From Deltaproteobacteria bacterium (GTDB lineage: Bacteria; Myxococcota_A; UBA796; UBA2385), in assembly GCA_947462115.1 (NCBI GenBank), contig CANHON010000127.1, positions 1 to 11,391 of the forward strand: DNA of 11,391 nt, in the 5' to 3' direction. Below are positions 1-5,947 of this stretch, in pieces (position 1 is the stretch's first letter; the number at the start of each line of letters is the position of its first letter). The notes below the pieces were generated by a model. That model was not told the origin of the DNA. It searched no databases and saw only the letters and a list, made by a program, of their open reading frames with translations. A program made the translations under genes and the position numbers.

Positions 1-2427
1 CAGCAGGAGGTTCTGGGTGTCGGGGCTCAGCCCCTCGGTGTAGGCGGCGAGCGTGCCGGCCCGCAGCACCGCGTGCGCGGCGGGCTCGGTCTGCCCGGAG
101 GCGGCCGGGGCCGAGGCGGCGGGGCCGGTCGCGCCGGTCGAGGTGCCCGGGGCCGCGCGCGGGGCGGCTTGGCTGGCGCCGAGGTGGGCCTCCAGGGTGC
201 GGCGCAGGTCGGCCACGTTCACCGGCTTGCACAGGTAGTCGTCCATCCCGGCGTCCAAGCACTCTTGGCGGGCGCCGTTGAGCGCGTTGGCCGTCATGGC
301 GATGATCGGGATGTGTCCGCCGGTCTGCCGCTCGATGGCGCGGATCCGCCGGGTGGCGGTGTAGCCATCGACCTCGGGCATCATGCAGTCCATCAGCACG
401 ACGCTGAACCGCTGCCGGAGGAAGGCCGCGACCGCTTGTTCGCCGTCGGGCACGATGAGGTAGGGGTGGCCCATCTTCTCGAGCACGCGGCTGACGAAGA
501 TCTGGTTGACGGGGGTGTCTTCGGCGACCAGCACCGGCAAGGGCCCCTCGGCCCCGGGCGCGGCCACGGCGGGCCCAGCGCCGGTGGGGCTGCTGGTGGG
601 GCTGCCGGTCGCGCTGCTGGTGGGGCTGGTCGGCGTGGTGGGGATGGCTGGGGTGGTGGGGATGGCTGGGGTGGGCGCGGGCGCAGCGCTCCGGCCCCGC
701 TCGAACCACTGGGCGGTCGCCTGGAGGCGGATGGGCTTGGCCAGCGGGGTCAACAGCTTGAGGGCCGGGTCGATCTCGCGGTGGGTGCCGAGCCGCACCA
801 TCAGGGCCATCGGCCAGGCGGCGCAGGCCGGCGTGGCGCGCATGGCCCGCGCGAGGTCCACGCCCTTGAGACCGGGGAGATCGGCCTCCAGCAGCACCAA
901 GTTGTAGACCTCACCCCGGCCGAGCGCGGTGTGGGCCGCGGCGAAGGCGGCCATGCTGGAGTCCATCGCGTCCACCACGGCCCCGCCGGCCCGCAGCAAG
1001 GCGCACAGCACCTCGCGGCTGCGCTGGTGGTGGTCCACGACCAAGATCCGCTGACCGGCGATGTTGTTGAGCTGGGGAGCGCCGCCTTGGGCCTCGGGCG
1101 CCGAGGGCAGGCAGCAGGTGAACCAGAAGGTGCTGCCCTTGCCCACAGCGGAGCTCGCGCCGATGTCTCCGCCCATCAGCTCGGCGAGCTGCTTGGAGAT
1201 CGCGAGGCCGAGGCCGGTGCCGCCGACCCGCCGGGTGGTGGAGGCGTCGGCTTGGGTGAAGGGGTCGAAGAGCCCCGGCAGCAGCGCGGGATCGCAGCCC
1301 TCGCCGGTGTCGATGACCGAGAAGCGGACGCGGCCGCCCTCGGGCTCGACCACGACGTCCACCTCGCCCCGGGCGGTGAATTTGAGCGCGTTTCCGATAA
1401 GGTTGATGAGGAGCTGCCGGAGCCGTCCGGCGTCGCCGATGAGCTCCTCGTCGATGCCGGGGTGCACGCTGCAGCTCAGCTCGACGTCCTGGCTGCCCGC
1501 CCGCTCGGCGAACATCTCCAGCACCTCGTCGCAGAGCGCGCGCAGCGAGAACGGCCGGGCGTCGAGCTCGAGGCGGCCGGCCTCGATCTTGGAGAAGTCG
1601 AGCACGCTGTCGATGAGGGCCATGAGGTGCCGGCCGCTCGACTGCACGATGTTGGCGTACTCCAGCTGCTCTCCGCTCAGCGGCGTGTCGAGCAGCAGGC
1701 CCGTCATGCCGATGATCGCGTTCATCGGCGTGCGGATCTCGTGGCTCATGTTCGCCAAGAAGGCGCCTTTGAGGCGGCTGTGGCGCTCGGCCTCGGCGCG
1801 GCCCTGCTTGAGGGCGGCCTCGGCGCGCTTGCTCTCGCGGATGTCGTGGAACAACCACACAAATCCGCCGCCGGGCAGCGGGGAGACGTTGCTCGACACC
1901 GGCAGGTCCAGGCCGATGCGGAGGTCCGAGCGGCTCCAGGCCAGACCCTCGCGCAGCACGTACTTCAGCTCGTCGGCGAGGGCATCGGGGTCCGCTTCGG
2001 CGTCGGCGGGCAGGGCGAGCAGCTCGTAGACCGGCGGCAGGGGCTCCCGACCCGCGCGGAGGGCCTCGGCGTCGACCTGCAGCAGGGCGGCGCCGGCGGG
2101 GTTGAGGCTCAGCACTTGGCCCGCGCCGTCCAAGGTGGCGAGGCCGTCGGCCATGACCGAGATGATGGCGTTGAGCTTGTCCCGCTCCTGGCGGAGCGCG
2201 CTCTCGCTGGTCTGGCGGAGCTGCTCGTAGAGGTCGCGCATCTCGTCGGAGACGTGCTGGAGCGAGCGCTCCAAAAGATAGCGCTCAGCGTCATTCTCGG
2301 TGTAGGCCTTGTCGACGCGCTCCAGCAGCGTGGCCCACTGCTCGGCGGTCGGCGGTGGCCCGCCGGCTTGGATGCCAACGGGCAGGCCAGCCTTTTTCAG
2401 CTGCCGTTCAAGGAGTCGGTGTGCCAT
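1..2427 (-). CDS. Hybrid sensor histidine kinase, NahK-like, C-terminus beyond window
   Basis: Cytosolic two-component hybrid kinase; 809 codons are visible with no stop before the left edge. No membrane segment is seen. An N-terminal segment (about 1-75) carries YLLERSL...S.EM..LYE, which I associate with kinases paired with FIST proteins. A PAS-like region follows (about 82-200), then HisKA with SHEIRTPMN (phospho-acceptor H229), then HATPase with N345 in the N box, DTGEG (373-377) and GGTGLGLAI (402-410). Receiver 1 (about 458-575) is degenerate: E514 sits where the phospho-acceptor Asp should be, although K564-P565 is kept. A Pro/Thr/Ser linker (about 580-628) leads to receiver 2 (about 631-750), which is canonical with E635/D636, D680, T712 and K734. 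An Ala/Pro-rich linker then runs to the edge, and an HPt or output domain could follow. The ATG at 2427 has GGAG seven bases upstream and overlaps the FIST gene by 20 bases, suggesting translational coupling. Kinase identity is certain; the NahK-like subfamily is inferred. Confidence 0.93.
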   Translation of the reverse strand, partial: MAHRLLERQLKKAGLPVGIQAGGPPPTAEQWATLLERVDKAYTENDAERYLLERSLQHVSDEMRDLYEQLRQTSESALRQERDKLNAIISVMADGLATLDGAGQVLSLNPAGAALLQVDAEALRAGREPLPPVYELLALPADAEADPDALADELKYVLREGLAWSRSDLRIGLDLPVSSNVSPLPGGGFVWLFHDIRESKRAEAALKQGRAEAERHSRLKGAFLANMSHEIRTPMNAIIGMTGLLLDTPLSGEQLEYANIVQSSGRHLMALIDSVLDFSKIEAGRLELDARPFSLRALCDEVLEMFAERAGSQDVELSCSVHPGIDEELIGDAGRLRQLLINLIGNALKFTARGEVDVVVEPEGGRVRFSVIDTGEGCDPALLPGLFDPFTQADASTTRRVGGTGLGLAISKQLAELMGGDIGASSAVGKGSTFWFTCCLPSAPEAQGGAPQLNNIAGQRILVVDHHQRSREVLCALLRAGGAVVDAMDSSMAAFAAAHTALGRGEVYNLVLLEADLPGLKGVDLARAMRATPACAAWPMALMVRLGTHREIDPALKLLTPLAKPIRLQATAQWFERGRSAAPAPTPAIPTTPAIPTTPTSPTSSATGSPTSSPTGAGPAVAAPGAEGPLPVLVAEDTPVNQIFVSRVLEKMGHPYLIVPDGEQAVAAFLRQRFSVVLMDCMMPEVDGYTATRRIRAIERQTGGHIPIIAMTANALNGARQECLDAGMDDYLCKPVNVADLRRTLEAHLGASQAAPRAAPGTSTGATGPAASAPAASGQTEPAAHAVLRAGTLAAYTEGLSPDTQNLLL
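636..671. repeat. Two tandem 18-bp units forming a four-tract GGGG motif
   Basis: The 18-bp unit TGGTGGGGATGGCTGGGG occurs twice without mismatch (636-653 and 654-671). It encodes, on the minus strand, the repeated P-A-I-P-T-T segment of the kinase inter-receiver linker. On the plus strand it gives four GGGG tracts at 640-643, 650-653, 658-661 and 668-671, with loops of 6, 4 and 6 bases, which fits a DNA G-quadruplex pattern. The plus strand is the template for the kinase, so its mRNA would be C-rich here. Confidence 0.8.
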
Positions 2428-3574
2428 GGGGAGGCTCCGTGGTCTCCTGGATGTAGGTCAGGGTCATGGTTTGGTTGTGCAGCTCGCAGGTGGTCTGGCC
2501 CTGGGGGCCGAGCTCGCCATAGCTGTAAAAGCCCACCTGCACGGTACCCTTGGGGAGCTGCTCCAGCGTGGCCTCCACCTCGTCGTCCACCCGCTCGCCG
2601 AGCACCAGCCGCCGGCCGACGCAAGAGACCGCGACCGCGAGGCCGGCCGGGCCCGCGCCTGCTTGGCCCTGAGCGTCGGCGTCAAGGCCCGCTTGGGCGG
2701 CGCCGTCCACGAGGCGGTCGAGGTTGGCCCGCATGAGCTGCACCAGCGCGCCGGTGGGGATGTCGCCAGCGAAGGTCATGGTCTGGGTGGCCTCATCGAC
2801 GCTGAGCACCGTGCGGACCAGGCGCCCGCCGTCCGGCTGGCGGACCGCGAGCGGGAACAGCAGGGCCGAGGCCGGGAGCTCGGCGGCGCGCTCGCCGAGG
2901 TAGGCCTTGTAGAGCTCCAACGCCGGCTTTCCGTCGAGGCTGTGCAGGACGTTGCCCACGGCCTCGGTCACCCGGCGCTCGGGGCCGAACACGTCCCAGC
3001 CGCCTTGGCTGGCGCAGCGCACCTGGACGGAGGCGCCGTAGAGCCCCACCGCGAGCACCCGGCCATCGGCGGCCGAGGCGCCGTCCCAGGTCCAGGTGCT
3101 GGCGAAGCGGGCCCCGTCGCCGGCGAGGCCGCCCGAGACCTGCACGCCGCCGCCGAGGCCGCCGGAGAGGGCCCGAACGAGCGGGGTGCCGTTGACGTTG
3201 AGGCCGTCGCTGAGCACGAAGACGGCCTTGAGCTCGGGGCCGCTGAGGGCCGTGGCCAGCGCCGCGCCGGCGGCTTGGCTGTCGTCGGCCTGCTCGATGG
3301 CGGCCACCGCCACCCGGATGCGGCCGTGGTCGAGCTTGAGGATCGCAACCACGACGCTGTTGTCGAGGACCTCGTCGGAGTGGATCTCGCCGGAGGTGGA
3401 GCAGCCGAGCTTGTGGGCCTGCGGGAAGGCGGCCGCCAGCTCCCCGAAGGCGGGGTGATCGCGCAGGGCGGGGTCGGCGAAGGCGAGCACCAGGGTGCGA
3501 TCGCTGTCGAGCTCGGCGGGGAGCGCGGCGCTCCACCCGGCCGACGCGGTGAAGCTTCGGATCGTGGTCTGCAT
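2408..3574 (-). CDS. FIST N/C-domain sensor protein (NosP-like)
   Basis: Complete 388-residue cytosolic FIST protein. The family's characteristic segments are all present: GCSTSGEI (58-65), SDGLNVNG (122-129), GGLAGDGARF (148-157), GGWDVFGPER (191-200), LDGKPALELYK (213-223), FYSYGEL (349-355) and ELHNQTM (364-370). FIST_N spans about 28-225 and FIST_C about 226-370. No signal peptide or membrane segment is seen. Family knowledge: FIST proteins encoded beside histidine kinases include NosP, a haem protein that binds nitric oxide and modulates the kinase activity of its partner. The direct 20-base overlap with a cytosolic hybrid kinase supports that role here; haem binding itself is inferred, and H366 in ELHNQTM is only a conserved candidate residue. 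The start is the ATG at 3574, preceded by a run of six G three bases away. It follows the dprE2-like gene after 66 bases. Domain call is very sure, ligand is not. Confidence 0.93.
   Translation of the reverse strand: MQTTIRSFTASAGWSAALPAELDSDRTLVLAFADPALRDHPAFGELAAAFPQAHKLGCSTSGEIHSDEVLDNSVVVAILKLDHGRIRVAVAAIEQADDSQAAGAALATALSGPELKAVFVLSDGLNVNGTPLVRALSGGLGGGVQVSGGLAGDGARFASTWTWDGASAADGRVLAVGLYGASVQVRCASQGGWDVFGPERRVTEAVGNVLHSLDGKPALELYKAYLGERAAELPASALLFPLAVRQPDGGRLVRTVLSVDEATQTMTFAGDIPTGALVQLMRANLDRLVDGAAQAGLDADAQGQAGAGPAGLAVAVSCVGRRLVLGERVDDEVEATLEQLPKGTVQVGFYSYGELGPQGQTTCELHNQTMTLTYIQETTEPPHGTPTP
2435..2438 (-). promoter_or_regulatory. Ribosome binding site of the histidine kinase
   Basis: GGAG on the minus strand, seven bases before the ATG at 2427 and inside the end of the FIST reading frame. 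It decides the kinase start and fits coupled translation of the two genes. Confidence 0.6.
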
Positions 3575-3577
3575 GCG

Positions 3578-3598
3578 CCCCCCAAACTTAGGCGGGGG
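3578..3598 (-). promoter_or_regulatory. Possible hairpin covering the FIST ribosome binding site
   Basis: On the minus strand CCCCC (3598-3594) is followed by a 10-base loop and GGGGGG (3583-3578), which lies three bases before the FIST ATG. The G run is the only Shine-Dalgarno candidate, so pairing would hide it. Such short G/C runs also arise by chance in DNA this GC-rich. No U tract follows, so a terminator for the upstream gene is unlikely. Confidence 0.25.
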
Positions 3599-3640
3599 AG
3601 CTATCGGCCCGGGGTGGGCGGCGCTTGAACCGATGCGGTC

Positions 3641-4381
3641 CTAAAAGCCAACCTTTCGCATCACAAAACGGGGCAAGCGGCGGATCACCGCCATCACCAG
3701 GGCCCACATGGCCGGCGTGTAGAGCACCGGCTGGCCGCGGTCAATGGCGCGCAGCACGCTCTTTGCGACGCCGTCGGGCTCCCCGGCGAAGGGCGGCGGC
3801 TTGAGGCCAGCGGTCATGCCGGTCTTGACGAAGCCGGGCTTGACGCAGATCGTGACGAGGCCCGCCGCGCGGTACTTGTGGTCCAGGCTCTCGAGGTAGT
3901 GCGACAGGCCGGCCTTGCTCGCCCCGTAGATGCCCACGGGCTTGCGTCCGCGGTCGCCGGCCACGCTGGAGAAGACGCAGAGGGTGCCGCCGCCTTGGGC
4001 GAGCAGGCGCTGCCGGGCGGCCTCGCAGAACACCACCGTGTGGCTCAGGTTGACCGTCAGCAGGCGGGCGGCGAAGGCCGGATCGGCCTCCAGCGCGTCT
4101 TGGGTGCCGAACAGGCCCGCCGTGACCACCACCGCGTCGATCCGGCCGACGGCGGCGAAGGCGGCCTCGACGCTCGGCGCGAGGGTGCCGATGTCGTCGA
4201 GATCGGCCCGTACCAAGCGCACCTCGGCGCGGCCGCCGCTGCGGATCCGGAGGTCGGCGGCGCTGCGCTCCAGCTCGTCGAGGTCGCGCCCGAGCAGGAC
4301 CAGGGTGTCACCGCGCTCGGCGGCTTGGCGGGCCAGGGCGCGGCCCATACCGCGGGTGGCGCCCAAAATGGCGAGGATCAT
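3641..4381 (-). CDS. dprE2: SDR-family oxidoreductase, DprE2-like
   Basis: Complete 246-residue NAD(P)-dependent short-chain dehydrogenase. Visible motifs: glycine-rich cofactor loop GATRGMG (7-13), ADLDD (59-63) for the adenine side, VTAG (86-89) where many SDRs have NNAG, catalytic Ser at 138/139 in FSSVAG, and YGASK with Y152 and K156. The C-terminus (about 220-246) is hydrophobic then basic and may sit at the membrane. In actinobacteria DprE2 reduces the keto intermediate made by DprE1 (decaprenylphosphoryl-2-keto-ribose) to decaprenylphosphoryl-D-arabinose; its length is close to that of the mycobacterial enzyme. The ATG overlaps the stop of the DprE1-like gene as ATGA (4378-4381), arguing for coupled translation and a shared pathway. 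Upstream of this start the same frame stays open through the neighbour, so the start was chosen from the overlap and the GATRGMG position. SDR membership is certain; the DprE2 role rests mainly on its partner, and the acceptor lipid in this organism is unknown. Confidence 0.85.
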   Translation of the reverse strand: MILAILGATRGMGRALARQAAERGDTLVLLGRDLDELERSAADLRIRSGGRAEVRLVRADLDDIGTLAPSVEAAFAAVGRIDAVVVTAGLFGTQDALEADPAFAARLLTVNLSHTVVFCEAARQRLLAQGGGTLCVFSSVAGDRGRKPVGIYGASKAGLSHYLESLDHKYRAAGLVTICVKPGFVKTGMTAGLKPPPFAGEPDGVAKSVLRAIDRGQPVLYTPAMWALVMAVIRRLPRFVMRKVGF

Positions 4382-5757
4382 GGGGTGGTCTCGGGCAAGG
4401 GCGGATCGCCGAGCAGGCGCACCGACTGGGCGCTGCGGATGCGGAGCTGCGGGTCCCACTTGCGGCGCAGGGCCGTGAAGCGGTCGAGGCGGGGCTCCAT
4501 GCGGCGGAGGTCTTCGGGGCGGGTGAGCTGGTCTTTGGTGAGGTAGATCCGGCCGCCCTCGGCGATGACAAAGGCGTTGAGCGCGTCGATCAGGTGCTGG
4601 GTGCGGTCGGTCATCTTGATGTCGAGGGCGACGCTCACGCCGGGCCGCGGGAAGCTCAGCAGGCCGCTGCCCTCGGGCCCGCAGTCCTTGATCACGCACA
4701 AGAAGCTGGCGCCGCCCTCCCGGGTGAGCAGCTCCAAGAAGGCGCGGGCCGAGCGTCGGGCGTTGTCTTTGGGGAGAACGGCTTGGTATTGGGTGAAGCC
4801 GCGCTTGCCATAGGCCTTGTTCCAGTCGAGGATGGCGTCCAGCGGGTAAAAGTAGGTCTCCGGGTGGACGATCCCGCGCTTCTTCTGCGGGATGTGCTTC
4901 CAATAGAAGGCGGTGTTGAAGGCGCGCACGCTCAGCGGGCCCAGCACGAAGTCCGGCAAGACAAAAGGCAGCTTCAAGCGGGGGAGCTGGCGGGGGAAGG
5001 CCTTGGGGGCCTCCTCGGGGCGGGCCCACCGACCGCACATGAGCAGGCCGCGGCCGAGGCTCGGGCCTTGGGTCACGCAGTCGATCCAGCCGACGGTCAT
5101 CGGCCAGTCGTGGGCGGTGGCCTCCAGGCGCTCGAGGAAGGTGTCGATGTTGGGGATGCGCTCGCTCTCCTGCAAGATCCAGGGCGAAGGCACCGCTTCG
5201 AGCTGCAGCTCCACCTCCAGCACGTGCCCGGTGAGGCCCATGCCCCCGATGGTGCCCCAGAACAGCTCGGGCTCCTGCTGGGGGCTGCAGTCGATGACCC
5301 GCCCGTCGGCCACCCGCACGCGCAGCGCGGTGATGTGCCGGCCGATGGTCCCGGCGCTGTGGTGGTTCTTGCCGTGCACGTCGCTGGCGACCATGCCGCC
5401 CAGGGTGACGAAGCTCGTGCCGGGGGTGACCGGCGTGAACCACCCCTGCTTGAGGAAGACCCGGTAGAGCTCGCGCACCGAGAAGCCGGCCTCGGCCCGC
5501 ACCCGGCCGCTCGCGGGGTCGAAGCTGAGCAGACGGTCCGCCAGCACGGTGTTCACGACGCGGTCGGTGGGCCGCGCCGGGAGGGAGGAGTCGCCGTAGG
5601 AGCGGCCGAGGCCGCGGCAGAGGTCGGCGCTGGCGCTGAGGCCCTCTAGGTCCTCGCCGAAGCGCTCGCTGCCCGGTAACGGGATGCGGCCCCACCCAGA
5701 GAGCGTGCCCTCAGGGGCCTTTTTCGACGGCTCGGCCGGCGCGGCTGTGCGGTTCAT
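4378..5757 (-). CDS. dprE1: FAD-dependent oxidoreductase, DprE1-like (decaprenylphosphoryl-ribose 2-oxidase family)
   Basis: Complete 459-residue flavoenzyme of the FAD_binding_4 (VAO) type, almost exactly the length of M. tuberculosis DprE1 (461). FAD-binding signatures: GLGRSYGDSS (49-58), PGTSFVTLGGMVASDVHGKNHHSAG (112-136, His in the HGKNHH segment) and FWGTIGGMGLTG (166-177). The C-terminal part keeps family residues I recall from DprE1: FLCVIK (K357, equivalent of K367), YLTKD (K408, equivalent of K418) and RRKWDP (431-436). The cysteine attacked by benzothiazinone drugs in mycobacteria (C387) aligns with A377 in PGVSVALD. Family reaction: oxidation of the ribose 2-hydroxyl of polyprenyl-phosphoryl-ribose, the first half of the epimerisation to arabinose. 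The ATG at 5757 has GGAG five bases upstream, and the gene overlaps the SDR by ATGA. No signal peptide is seen. Other sugar-lipid oxidases of this fold are possible, but the partner gene strongly favours DprE1. Confidence 0.88.
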   Translation of the reverse strand: MNRTAAPAEPSKKAPEGTLSGWGRIPLPGSERFGEDLEGLSASADLCRGLGRSYGDSSLPARPTDRVVNTVLADRLLSFDPASGRVRAEAGFSVRELYRVFLKQGWFTPVTPGTSFVTLGGMVASDVHGKNHHSAGTIGRHITALRVRVADGRVIDCSPQQEPELFWGTIGGMGLTGHVLEVELQLEAVPSPWILQESERIPNIDTFLERLEATAHDWPMTVGWIDCVTQGPSLGRGLLMCGRWARPEEAPKAFPRQLPRLKLPFVLPDFVLGPLSVRAFNTAFYWKHIPQKKRGIVHPETYFYPLDAILDWNKAYGKRGFTQYQAVLPKDNARRSARAFLELLTREGGASFLCVIKDCGPEGSGLLSFPRPGVSVALDIKMTDRTQHLIDALNAFVIAEGGRIYLTKDQLTRPEDLRRMEPRLDRFTALRRKWDPQLRIRSAQSVRLLGDPPLPETTP

Positions 5758-5947
5758 CGAGACTCCAGGGAGGGGGCGCTCCGCGCAGGGCGCCGCCCGC
5801 CGCTATCGTGTCCGAGGCGGCGGTGGGGCGGAGGGGCCGCGGCCCCGCGGGGGTCGGACGCAGGCGCCGGCGACCGGAGGTCTGCGTCTGACACCGGCCT
5901 CCGCTTCTCCCCCAGCCTCGCCCGCAGCGCCTCCCCCGGCCTTGCGC
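5758..5947. other. Intergenic region with a GGGGCC/GGCCCC palindrome
   Basis: These 190 bases separate the repeat lipoprotein stop from the dprE1-like start and form the largest gap in the window. A perfect 14-base palindrome, GGGGCCGCGGCCCC, lies at 5833-5846, and short inverted repeats GGCGC/GCGCC flank a 10-base spacer nearer the dprE1 start. No T tract follows on either strand, so I cannot call a standard terminator. I see no convincing -10/-35 pair, though this is the likeliest place for a dprE1 promoter. Confidence 0.35.
5763..5766 (-). promoter_or_regulatory. Ribosome binding site of the dprE1-like gene
   Basis: GGAG on the minus strand, five bases before the ATG at 5757. It fixes the start of the flavoenzyme at 5757. 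Confidence 0.6.

Noticed and set aside
911..1858. Minus-strand Arg/Pro-rich frame of 315 codons within the kinase
   Set aside because: It is the kinase region read one base out of frame; the kinase frame in the same place gives SHEIRTPMN and GGTGLGLAI.
73..2736. Plus-strand open frame of about 887 codons opposite the kinase and the FIST gene end
   Set aside because: Composition is Gly/Ala/Arg/His-rich low complexity without motifs, and the opposite strand encodes an unmistakable histidine kinase. It also spans two genes.
2309..3628. Plus-strand open frame of about 439 codons opposite the FIST gene
   Set aside because: Antisense shadow: the minus-strand frame contains all FIST family motifs and this one none.
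3641..5695. A single 684-residue minus-strand protein covering both dehydrogenase and most of the flavoenzyme
   Set aside because: Its first two thirds are the flavoenzyme region out of frame (Arg/Pro-rich nonsense). The SDR has its own ATG in an ATGA overlap and the flavoenzyme is complete in another frame.
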